A stretch of 21,593 bases of DNA. It comes from a virus. Location: positions 1 to 21,593 of IMG/VR virus record IMGVR_UViG_3300031840_000343; one strand, given 5' to 3'. The notes beneath the pieces are model-generated. The model was not told the origin of the DNA. It made no database searches and worked only from the letters and a program-made list of their open reading frames with translations. Below are positions 14,861-21,593 of this stretch, one piece after another; position 1 is the first letter of the stretch, and each line of letters begins with the position of its first letter. A program made the position numbers and the translations under genes.

Positions 14861-14885
14861 ACAAAATAATATTTTTTAGTTATCA
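14861..14885 (+). promoter_or_regulatory. ACA-N14-AGTTATC element before portal module
   Basis: ACA (14861-14863), 14 bases, then AGTTATCA (14878-14885), with ATG at 14890. AAAACAAAATA at 14858-14868 matches 10988-10998 exactly. It sits directly after a terminator, where a new promoter is needed, which supports a promoter role. Confidence 0.55.
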
Positions 14886-14889
14886 TAGT

Positions 14890-15312
14890 ATGATAGTTTT
14901 ATTACCAAACACAACATTTCAGACAATAAGTATTATGCCTAGAGAGAATAATACTGACGGAACTATATCTATAAATCTAAGAAGAGATGGAGATAGTCTT
15001 ACTGAAGTTATAACAGACATAAAGTCTAGTGTTACAGATAACTTTGTAGAGCTAGGTTTTTCTTCTACTATTTTAGAGGAAGATTCTACTTATTACTTAG
15101 AAATAACTAAGAGTGGTAGTTTATGGTATAGGGATAAAGTTTATAGCACTTTCCAACAATACGAAAAAGACTTTATTTGGAGTGGATATGATGCTACATT
15201 TTCTGAAGCTATGGCTTCTTTTGGTGGGGATTTAGATGAGAAACATAAAATAGGTAATGGAAAACTGTATAAGACTTACGATTCAGTAGACGATAATACA
15301 TACATAATATAA
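14890..15312 (+). CDS. Conserved phage structural protein (140 aa)
   Basis: A 140-residue beta-rich protein of a kind I associate with Bacteroidetes phages (MIVLLPNTTFQTISIMPREN at the start; later SGSLWYRDKVYSTFQQYEKD). ATG 14890 was chosen because the longer frame from TTG 14821 would run through the terminator and needs a weak start. Its stop overlaps the portal start (TAATG). The exact role is unknown; a tail or neck component is plausible from its neighbours. Confidence 0.5.
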   Translation: MIVLLPNTTFQTISIMPRENNTDGTISINLRRDGDSLTEVITDIKSSVTDNFVELGFSSTILEEDSTYYLEITKSGSLWYRDKVYSTFQQYEKDFIWSGYDATFSEAMASFGGDLDEKHKIGNGKLYKTYDSVDDNTYII

Positions 15313-17060
15313 TGAGTAAGAAAAAAGAATATAAGGATAGTATTAGAATTGTTAATATGTCCTCTTACGAGATACCAGAGATAAAAGAAGTTCACAATAA
15401 AGAGTGGGTTACTTTTGGTATGAATAATGATTATTTTGATAAACTAATAGAAAGATACTTAGATAGTCCTACTAATGGTAGGTGTGTTAATGGTATTGTT
15501 GATATGGTGTATGGTAGAGGATTAGAGTCTACTAATTCTGATTTATTTCCAGAGGACTATATTAAAATGAAAAAGTTACTTAGACCTAGAGAAGTTAAAA
15601 GACTTGTTAATGATTACAAGTTATTAGGTCAAGGTGCTATGCAATTAACATACAACAAAGCTAAGACAAAAATACTAAAAATATCTCACTTTCCTATGGA
15701 GACGTTAAGAGCAGAGAAAGCTACTAACGGAAAGATAAAAGCATACTACTACCATCCAAGTTGGAAAGATTGTAAGAACTCAGATAATCCTAAAAGAATA
15801 CCTACATTTGGCAATGGTACTAAATCTCAAGTAAACGAGCTTTATGTATTTAAACCTTATAGAAGTGGTTTTTATTATTACGCTACAGTAGATTATCAAG
15901 CTTGTTTACAATATGCACAATTAGAGTCAGAGGTATCTAACTATCATATATCAAATATAGAAAACGGATTACAGCCTAGCTTATTTGTAAACTTTAATAA
16001 TGGTATTCCAAATGAGGAAACACAAACTATTATAGAGAGTAAGATAAATGATAAGTTTAGTGGGAGTTCTAATAGTGGGAAGGCAATTATAGCATTCAAC
16101 GAATCAGCAGAGACTAAAGCTGATATAGAAGCAATACATTTACCAGATGCACACGCACAATATCAATTCTTATCTGATGAAGCTAGAGAAAAGATAATGT
16201 TAGGACACGGAATTGTATCTCCAATATTATTAGGTATAAAAGACAATACTGGTTTTGGTAACAATGCAGAAGAATTACGTACAGCATCAGTACTAATGGA
16301 TAACGTTATTATTAGACCATTACAAGATGGTATTATATACGGATTAACAGAATTATTAGAGTTTAACAAGATATACCAAGACCTATACTTTGTAACATTA
16401 CAACCTATTGAATTTACAGAGTTAGACAACATATCAACTAAAATTAGAAGAGAAGAAGAAACTGGAGAGAAATTATCAGCAGAATCTAGTGATGACTTTT
16501 CAGATGATGAAGGAGATGATATGATAGACCAATTAGAAGGCTTAGGGGAGGTTTTAAGCGATGATTGGGAACTTATCCATAGTGAAGTATATGAAGAGGA
16601 AAAAGAGTCTGTTAAAATGGCTGAAATCAAGTATTCTGATAAATCATCAAAAGAAGACAATGATGTATATAAAGTTAGGTATGCTTATATGCCAGTAAGA
16701 AAGTCTCCTAATAGTAGAAACTTCTGTAAAAAAATGGAGGTACTTACTGATAGAAAGATAGTGTTTAGAAAGGAAGATATTAATATGATGTCTTTTAGAG
16801 GGGTTAATAAAGATTTAGGTCATAATAAACGTAATTATAGTTTACTAAAATATAAAGGAGGAAAAAATTGTCATCATTATTGGGAATTACAAGTTTATAA
16901 GAAGTCTAGTGGTAGAAAGGTAGACTCTGATAATGCTTATGAGAAAGGGTTAAAAGAACCATCTAATCCGTCAGAAATGGGAGAGAGAATGATAGATAGA
17001 CCAGACAATGGTGCTTACCCAAATATATTAAGTAGAATAAGAAAATTAATAGGACAATAA
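15312..17060 (+). CDS. Portal protein with Cys/His-rich C-terminal extension
   Basis: A 582-residue protein. Residues 1-390 resemble portal proteins: WVTFGMNNDYFDKLIERYLDSPTNG, LGQGAMQLTYNKA, IVSPILLGIKDNTGFGNNAEEL and a final helix into LQPIEFTELDNI. Twelve portal copies form the DNA channel at one capsid vertex. Residues about 391-420 are a very acidic linker (DDFSDDEGDDMID). Residues about 450-582 form an extra domain with SRNFCKKMEV (Cys472), FRKEDINMMSFRGVN and KGGKNCHHYW (Cys520, His521, His522), a possible metal site; similar tails occur on phage head proteins. The start overlaps the previous stop and the stop overlaps the adaptor start. Confidence 0.75.
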   Translation: MSKKKEYKDSIRIVNMSSYEIPEIKEVHNKEWVTFGMNNDYFDKLIERYLDSPTNGRCVNGIVDMVYGRGLESTNSDLFPEDYIKMKKLLRPREVKRLVNDYKLLGQGAMQLTYNKAKTKILKISHFPMETLRAEKATNGKIKAYYYHPSWKDCKNSDNPKRIPTFGNGTKSQVNELYVFKPYRSGFYYYATVDYQACLQYAQLESEVSNYHISNIENGLQPSLFVNFNNGIPNEETQTIIESKINDKFSGSSNSGKAIIAFNESAETKADIEAIHLPDAHAQYQFLSDEAREKIMLGHGIVSPILLGIKDNTGFGNNAEELRTASVLMDNVIIRPLQDGIIYGLTELLEFNKIYQDLYFVTLQPIEFTELDNISTKIRREEETGEKLSAESSDDFSDDEGDDMIDQLEGLGEVLSDDWELIHSEVYEEEKESVKMAEIKYSDKSSKEDNDVYKVRYAYMPVRKSPNSRNFCKKMEVLTDRKIVFRKEDINMMSFRGVNKDLGHNKRNYSLLKYKGGKNCHHYWELQVYKKSSGRKVDSDNAYEKGLKEPSNPSEMGERMIDRPDNGAYPNILSRIRKLIGQ

Positions 17061-17572
17061 TGAAAGCACTTTTTATAACAGTACAAGACTTAAAGGCTAA
17101 GTCAATTATAAGTGGTAACACAGATGCTGACAAGATAATTCATTTTATAGAAGTAGCACAAGATATGCATATCCAAAACTATCTAGGTGGTAAGCTTTAC
17201 GATAAGATGCAATCATTAATTATATCTGGAGATATAGACTTACCTGCTAATTCTGATTATAAGAGCCTTAGAGACACTTATATAAAACCTATGTTAATTT
17301 GGTTTACACAAGCAGAGTATTTTCCTTTTTCTATGTTTAAGATAGATAATGGAGGTGTTGCAAAGCATAGAGGAGAAGAGTCTGATGTTGTTAATTACAA
17401 TGATATTGATAGGATGATGAGTAGGATTAATGATAGAGCTGAGTTTTATACTAGAAGGTTCTTAGACTACATTTGCTTTAATAGTAATAAATTCCCAGAA
17501 TACACTAACAATCAGAATGGAGATATGTACCCAGATAAAGATACAGATAATTTTTCTAGTTGGGTATTGTAA
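17060..17572 (+). CDS. Head-tail adaptor, DUF6712-like (putative)
   Basis: A 170-residue helical protein that matches my memory of the small adaptor family placed after the portal in Bacteroidetes phages: a start like LFITVQDLKAKSIISGNTDADK, then QNYLGGKLYDKMQ, YIKPMLIWFTQAEYFP and KIDNGGVAKHRGEES. Such adaptors sit below the portal and receive the tail. It overlaps both neighbours by one base. The gene-level call is good; the family name is from memory. Confidence 0.65.
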   Translation: MKALFITVQDLKAKSIISGNTDADKIIHFIEVAQDMHIQNYLGGKLYDKMQSLIISGDIDLPANSDYKSLRDTYIKPMLIWFTQAEYFPFSMFKIDNGGVAKHRGEESDVVNYNDIDRMMSRINDRAEFYTRRFLDYICFNSNKFPEYTNNQNGDMYPDKDTDNFSSWVL

Positions 17573-17685
17573 TGAAACAAAAAAAACGAACATATAAAGT
17601 AAAAAAGGTTAACATTATAAAGCTAGATGCTTTTTATAAAAAGGTAAATAAAAACAAAAATAGCACAGGAAACAAGAGAATTTAA
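17572..17685 (+). CDS. Small basic protein (37 aa)
   Basis: A 37-residue, very lysine-rich ORF (MKQKKRTYKVKKVNIIK) whose ATG overlaps the adaptor stop (TAATG). Net charge is strongly positive, which would suit nucleic-acid or membrane contact. No function recognised. It ends five bases before the next gene. Confidence 0.45.
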   Translation: MKQKKRTYKVKKVNIIKLDAFYKKVNKNKNSTGNKRI

Positions 17686-17690
17686 TTAAT

Positions 17691-18950
17691 ATGGTAACAA
17701 AACCGAGTTTAGCTTTAATACCAAGTGGATACCAAGCAAATAAAGTGTATTCAGTACTACCTTCAGATGGTGTAGGAGATTTTCCATTTTCAAGAACTAC
17801 ACAAGCTTCAAGAGTAAACAAAGATGGACTAATAGAAACAGTTGATGCAAATGTACCAAGATTAAACTATGATTTAATAGATGGTGTTGTAAGTGGATGC
17901 CCGAGTTTACTTTTGGAGGCTAGTAGGACTAATCATTTTAATTATAGTCAATCATCTTCTGCCATAGAATATAATAATGTTAATCTTATAACTGATAATG
18001 ATGGAATTTCTCCAGATGGAACAAACAATGCTATTGGAATAAATGCAAATAGTGGAAACATTATAGATTCATATAGAAATATTGGGGCGAGTGTTATAAC
18101 TACTTTTTCTATTTTCTTAAAATATGGAAGTAATGATGTTGTAGAAATTAGTCATATATCTACTGGCTCAATTGCTTCTGTCGGTTTTAATTTAACTACT
18201 GGAACAATAACTTACACAAGTGGTTCTAAATATTTAGATAGTAGTATTGTATATTATGGTAATGGTTGGTATAGGTGTTCAATTACATTTACGTCTGGAA
18301 CTGGTGGTTATATAAATAGAATTAAAGCTTTAACTACTGGAGAATTTAAAGTTTTTGGTTTTCAATTAGAACAAGGTTCATATCCAACAAGTTACATCCC
18401 AACCAACGGAAACATAGAAACTCGTTCAGTAGATAATGTAAGAAATTTCCAACCTAACTATTGGCAAATTTTAGGTGGTATTCCTTATATCGATGCGTAT
18501 GGTAATTCAGTAGATGATGATATGTACAATGGTTTAGAGGGTGTTTTATATTTTGAAATGAAACCATCAGCATTAGATGGCATAAAAAAAATAATTACGT
18601 TATCAAGTGGTTATTTAGATAACAGAATTATATTGGGTTATAATACAAATAACTCTTTAATAGCAAGTGTATATAATAATGGATACCAAGCTGTTTTAGG
18701 AGGTCAAACTGAAGATATTGGTAAATTTAACAAGATAGCCTTAAAATACAAAGAAAATGATTTTAGCTTATTTATTAATGGGGTAGAAGTTGATACAGAT
18801 GCAGTAGGTTCAGTATTTGGTGCTGATACTTTAAGAATATTAAGGTTTTCAGGAGTTGGTGGAAATTATCCTTTTTATGGAAGTATTAGACAGTTTATGT
18901 ATTTTGATGTAGCATTAAGTTCAACAGAATTAATTGATTTAACAAAATAA
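17691..18950 (+). CDS. Adsorption protein with LamG-like C-terminal domain
   Basis: A 419-residue protein. Residues 1-75 carry a virion-protein start common in flavobacterial phages (SLALIPSGYQANKVYSVLPSD, FPFSRTTQASRVNKDGLIET, CPSLLLEASRTN). Residues about 80-245 form a carbohydrate-binding-module-like beta sandwich (GWYRCSITFTSG, GFQLEQGSYPTSYIPTNG). Residues about 280-415 look like a concanavalin/LamG fold (VLYFEMKPSALDG, FNKIALKYKENDFSLFINGV, YFDVALSSTEL). A surface-glycan or receptor-binding role is inferred. Start ATG 17691 follows the small basic gene by five bases. Confidence 0.65.
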   Translation: MVTKPSLALIPSGYQANKVYSVLPSDGVGDFPFSRTTQASRVNKDGLIETVDANVPRLNYDLIDGVVSGCPSLLLEASRTNHFNYSQSSSAIEYNNVNLITDNDGISPDGTNNAIGINANSGNIIDSYRNIGASVITTFSIFLKYGSNDVVEISHISTGSIASVGFNLTTGTITYTSGSKYLDSSIVYYGNGWYRCSITFTSGTGGYINRIKALTTGEFKVFGFQLEQGSYPTSYIPTNGNIETRSVDNVRNFQPNYWQILGGIPYIDAYGNSVDDDMYNGLEGVLYFEMKPSALDGIKKIITLSSGYLDNRIILGYNTNNSLIASVYNNGYQAVLGGQTEDIGKFNKIALKYKENDFSLFINGVEVDTDAVGSVFGADTLRILRFSGVGGNYPFYGSIRQFMYFDVALSSTELIDLTK

Positions 18951-18954
18951 CAAG

Positions 18955-19326
18955 ATGATTAAAATATCAAAATACAGGTTTAATTCTCAAGAACAAGCAC
19001 AAGATAAGATTGATGCTTTAAAAGTAGAAGTTGAAAATGATGATGGAGAATTAGAGTTAATAGCTTTACATACCCACACCATTGTTGAGTTGGGTTTTAT
19101 CGTTTTAGAACAAGGAGAGTACGATGAAGAGGGTAATGAAGTTACTGCTCCTGTATTATCTGATAAATATCACGTAGATGTTCTTTGGAATGGTTTAGAA
19201 GAAGATGAAAATGGAGAAATAGACCATCCTTATGGTTGGAAATCTTATTCAGTAGATAGAGAAATAACAGAAGGTCAAGGTTTTCATTCTTTTGCAGGTG
19301 TAGATTACCAATCAAATAAATTCTAA
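18955..19326 (+). CDS. Hypothetical acidic phage protein (123 aa)
   Basis: A 123-residue, very acidic protein with SQEQAQDKIDALKVEVENDD at the start, KYHVDVLWNGLEEDENG in the middle and WKSYSVDREITEGQGFHSFA near the end. It resembles small conserved proteins found next to fibre genes in flavobacterial phages, but I know no function. It begins four bases after the LamG-like gene. It could assist fibre folding or be a virion component; both are guesses. Confidence 0.55.
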   Translation: MIKISKYRFNSQEQAQDKIDALKVEVENDDGELELIALHTHTIVELGFIVLEQGEYDEEGNEVTAPVLSDKYHVDVLWNGLEEDENGEIDHPYGWKSYSVDREITEGQGFHSFAGVDYQSNKF

Positions 19327-19439
19327 TATGAAAGTTTGGGTAAAAGTAAAAGAGTTAAGAAAAATAGCATAAGACAAAACAGAAAATAATTATAACGAGA
19401 TAGTTTTATATTGTAATTAAATAAATAAAAAAAATAAAA

Positions 19440-20441
19440 ATGGGCGATTTAATAAATAAAAAAATAAAAGACACCTTTGCAGGTATTATAAAAACATCAG
19501 ACGAAAACGTTTTAGGTGAATCAACTGAAGATAGAAGTATATTAGAGGACGGTAGGGGTAATGATAGTGCTTTAAAACTCGGTAGAGTAGAAAAAGGAAT
19601 TGAGGTTATAGGTAATTCTGAAATTAAAGGGACTTTAGATGCATCCAAAGTTAGAGTAGGTTCAAGTTACGTTAATGCAGGTTTAGTTTTACAAGCGCAA
19701 CAGGATGGTTCGCATATTAGATTTCATAATGATATGGGACTTCAAGGGAATTACGGACAAGATGCTTATATACAGACAAGAGATGGAAACATTGGTATAG
19801 GTGGAACATTAGGTAATTCTACTAATAACTTAAACATAAGACAGAGCGATGGATTTGTAGGTATAAAGCAAAAAGCACCGTTAGCACCTTTGCACGTAAA
19901 AAGTAATGGAGAGGCAATTAGATTAGAAAGTAAAGGAAATAATAAATGTAGTATAGATTTTTGGCAAGGGAATACGGATGAATATAAAAAAAGAGGTAAA
20001 ATTGAATTTGATAATCAAAACGATAATTTAATACTCGAAACAACTAGACCTTCAGGTGATAGAAGTAAAATTACTTTTAAGGTTTCTGCAGGTTACAATA
20101 CAGCTGCAGAGGAGGTTATGCGTATTCAAGGTAGAGAATTTGGTTCTACTAAAAGACAAGTTGTTATAGGTAACCCTGAAGAAGTACCTGATGCAGTTGC
20201 AGCACTATATGTTGAAGGAGAAATAACTACTACAGGGGATTTAAATGTATTTGAAAAGAATATTACAGTAGGAGGATACGTTGATGCTCGTTCTTTTAAA
20301 TTAAAAAATTTGAATGATGACCCTATTGAAACAAATCAAATAGACGGTGCATATAAAGGAGAGATACGTTTTACTGCTGATTACATATACGTATGTGTTG
20401 ATGATAATGTTTGGAAAAGGGTAGCATTAACAAGTATTTAA
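19440..20441 (+). CDS. Tail fibre protein (putative)
   Basis: A 333-residue beta-rich protein with the layout of Bacteroidetes phage fibres: an N-terminal attachment part (NKKIKDTFAGIIKTSDENVL, then DGRGNDSALKLG), a shaft with repeated short strands (VGSSYVNAGLVLQAQ, IGIGGTLGNSTNNL, APLHVKSNGEAIRLESK), and an end part GEIRFTADYIYVCVDDNVWK. It lacks a visible autocleaving chaperone. It would bind host cell-surface receptors. The upstream gap (19327-19439) contains TAGTTTTA, close to the Bacteroidetes -7 box, but no -33 partner. Confidence 0.65.
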   Translation: MGDLINKKIKDTFAGIIKTSDENVLGESTEDRSILEDGRGNDSALKLGRVEKGIEVIGNSEIKGTLDASKVRVGSSYVNAGLVLQAQQDGSHIRFHNDMGLQGNYGQDAYIQTRDGNIGIGGTLGNSTNNLNIRQSDGFVGIKQKAPLAPLHVKSNGEAIRLESKGNNKCSIDFWQGNTDEYKKRGKIEFDNQNDNLILETTRPSGDRSKITFKVSAGYNTAAEEVMRIQGREFGSTKRQVVIGNPEEVPDAVAALYVEGEITTTGDLNVFEKNITVGGYVDARSFKLKNLNDDPIETNQIDGAYKGEIRFTADYIYVCVDDNVWKRVALTSI

Positions 20442-20450
20442 AGATAAATT

Positions 20451-20924
20451 ATGAGTTGGGGAAAAATATATTGCAAGAGTTGGTGGGGGTATCCGTTGAA
20501 TAAATTATCAGTACCTTATTTTCAGTTAGAATGTCCTATATTATACAATATAAAAAATGTAAATACAGGGAAATATATAACAGATGCAGGTTCAAGTAAT
20601 ACACCTGTGGTTTTAACGGATTTAGGGGATGAAGACAGTACGAAATATAGTTTTGTTAATACAGGTGACTTTGTTAATATAAATAGTGAGGTTTCAGGGG
20701 TTTTACGAAGAAACGGAAGTAACGAAGTTTTAACCACAAATGTAAAAGAGCCTACTGATTCAAGTGATAAAGTATTTGTTTTAGAAAAATATAACGATTT
20801 TTACAGAATAAAATACCATACGACAAATAGATATATTTACAATTCAATAGATGATAGCGTTACAACTACACAGGCTGACGAAACAGACACAAGAAGTCAA
20901 TGGGAACTTATACTTATAAAATAA
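20451..20924 (+). CDS. Beta-trefoil (ricin-type) lectin-like protein
   Basis: A 157-residue protein. After about 28 residues it contains repeated units in ricin-B style: YNIKNVNTGKYITD, then FVNTGDFVNINSEV, and DFYRIKYHTTNRYIYNS, ending with RSQWELI, a QxW-like close. This fits a single beta-trefoil that binds sugar. It lies right after the tail fibre gene, so it may be a fibre-associated receptor-binding accessory. Start choice is the ATG nine bases after the fibre stop. Confidence 0.5.
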   Translation: MSWGKIYCKSWWGYPLNKLSVPYFQLECPILYNIKNVNTGKYITDAGSSNTPVVLTDLGDEDSTKYSFVNTGDFVNINSEVSGVLRRNGSNEVLTTNVKEPTDSSDKVFVLEKYNDFYRIKYHTTNRYIYNSIDDSVTTTQADETDTRSQWELILIK

Positions 20925-20927
20925 AAT

Positions 20928-21083
20928 ATGAAATTAATTGACTTGAAAATATACGGATTAAATGGATTGGCAATGATAGCTAATTTCTCTGAAATAGAAA
21001 TAGGCTTAAAGATAGTTTTGACTATAGTTGTAATAGGTTACACTATTCAGAAATGGTATTTAATGAATAAAAATAAGAAATGA
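20928..21083 (+). CDS. Holin-like membrane protein (51 aa)
   Basis: A 51-residue ORF with one hydrophobic segment at about 23-45 (IEIGLKIVLTIVVIGYTIQKW) and a basic C-terminus (NKNKK). Its stop overlaps the start of the endolysin gene (ATGA at 21080-21083). Size, single membrane segment, charge pattern and coupling to a peptidase gene fit a small holin that times lysis. No family match is claimed. Confidence 0.6.
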   Translation: MKLIDLKIYGLNGLAMIANFSEIEIGLKIVLTIVVIGYTIQKWYLMNKNKK

Positions 21084-21463
21084 AACTAACAAAGAACTTT
21101 AGTAGGTCAGAATTTGATTGCAGTTGTGGTTGTGATATGCCTAAAGAAGTACTTAATAACGTACAGAAAGTAGCTAACCAATTACAAGCATTAAGAAACA
21201 TTGTAGGTAAATCTATAACTGTTAATAGTGGTTATAGGTGTCCAGAATACAATACTAAAGCTAGAGGTGTTAAAACAAGTCAACATATTTTAGGTAAAGC
21301 TTCTGATATTACTATTAAGGATATGACACCAGATGATGTTGCACACTTAATAGAACAAATGATTGATAATGGAGATATGTTACAAGGTGGATTAGGCAGA
21401 TACAACACATTTACACATTACGATATAAGAAAGACTAAAGCACGTTGGAATTTTAAAAACTAA
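21080..21463 (+). CDS. Endolysin, peptidase M15 family
   Basis: A 127-residue protein matching the Peptidase_M15_3 domain found in phage and host cell-wall enzymes. It has SGYRCPEYN (residues 50-58), SQHILGKASDI (67-77) with predicted zinc ligands His69 and Asp76, and THYDIR (112-117) with His113. Such enzymes cleave D-Ala or L-Ala-D-Glu bonds in peptidoglycan. A Cys cluster at 14-18 (CSCGC) is also seen in related enzymes. No signal peptide, so release depends on the upstream holin-like gene. It closes the late operon. Confidence 0.85.
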   Translation: MKLTKNFSRSEFDCSCGCDMPKEVLNNVQKVANQLQALRNIVGKSITVNSGYRCPEYNTKARGVKTSQHILGKASDITIKDMTPDDVAHLIEQMIDNGDMLQGGLGRYNTFTHYDIRKTKARWNFKN

Positions 21464-21593
21464 CATCTGTAAAGATTAAGCGATAAACTTAACAGATATA
21501 GACCAATATGTATAAAAAAGGGTACATATTACCCTTATACGTACTACGAGGGTACATAATACATTAATAGTAATAACTAAAAGTGAATATGGA
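21464..21593 (+). other. Window end: hairpins and GGGTACATA repeats
   Basis: No gene. ATCTGTAAAG (21465-21474) can pair with CTTAACAGAT (21488-21497), one mismatch, just after the endolysin stop. GGGTACATA occurs at 21520-21528 and again at 21550-21558. A possible ATG at 21589 begins at the window edge, so the following gene cannot be read. Confidence 0.5.
21518..21536 (-). terminator. Possible leftward terminator
   Basis: AAGGGTA (21518-21524) pairs with TACCCTT (21530-21536). On the minus strand the stem is followed by a T run (complement of 21514-21519), so it would stop transcription coming from the right of the window. On the plus strand no T run follows. Confidence 0.4.

Noticed and set aside
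14821-14889. TTG start 23 codons upstream of the 140-residue structural gene
   Set aside because: It would translate through the terminator stem at 14824-14849; ATG 14890 has the AGTTATC element just upstream.
16163-16660. 165-codon open frame on the minus strand inside the portal gene
   Set aside because: It is an antisense shadow of the acidic linker region, Ser-rich, with no start context.
19328-19372. 14-codon ORF (MKVWVKVKELRKIA) between two structural genes
   Set aside because: Too short to support, and it lacks overlap with the next gene; it could be leader sequence only.
1-21593. CRISPR arrays, insertion sequences, tRNA genes and attachment sites
   Set aside because: I looked for regular spaced repeats, transposase-like proteins, tRNA-like arms and an integrase and saw none.

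Overview
The window is a stretch of a double-stranded DNA tailed phage (or prophage) of the Bacteroidetes, most likely infecting a flavobacterium. The sequence is strongly AT-rich. Genes are packed with TAATG or ATGA overlaps, start codons have A-rich upstream regions rather than Shine-Dalgarno sites, and one promoter matches the Bacteroidetes consensus (TTTG, 19 bases, TATATTTG). The structural proteins look like those of flavobacterial siphoviruses, and a tape measure of 692 residues suggests a long tail. No terminase, replication, integrase or tRNA gene was found here, so this is only part of a genome.

Layout. Positions 10-1549: a rightward run of small genes, mostly unknown, including a Gp88-family protein, closed by a bidirectional-looking terminator (about 1571-1594). 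Positions 1595-1910: non-coding. Positions 1911-2975: a leftward cassette of three small unknown genes plus two probable microproteins, read from a Bacteroidetes-type promoter at 3006-3036. Positions 3075-10989: tail genes (frameshifted tail assembly chaperone, tail-completion proteins, tail-tip proteins with two fibronectin type III domains, tape measure). Positions 11034-14182: head genes (XkdF-like protease, possible decoration protein, small Cys protein, scaffold, major capsid). Positions 14263-17685: tail tube, unknown structural protein, portal, head-tail adaptor and a small basic protein. Positions 17691-20924: adsorption proteins (LamG-like, fibre, beta-trefoil lectin-like). Positions 20928-21463: holin-like protein and M15 endolysin. 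The tail-before-head order, with the portal downstream of the capsid gene, is not the usual siphovirus order.

The two strongest observations are regulatory. First, the tail chaperone gene has a nine-T run, after which both the 0 frame and the -1 frame stay open for about 190 bases; the -1 frame has no start codon of its own until near its end. This points to a programmed -1 shift with unusually long dual coding. Second, a bipartite element, ACA followed 14 bases later by AGTTAT, lies at fixed spacing before five units (3075, 11034, 12753 and 14890 on the plus strand, 2221 on the minus strand). It is a candidate phage-specific promoter or operator. Functions rest on reading the protein sequences by eye; no database search was possible.
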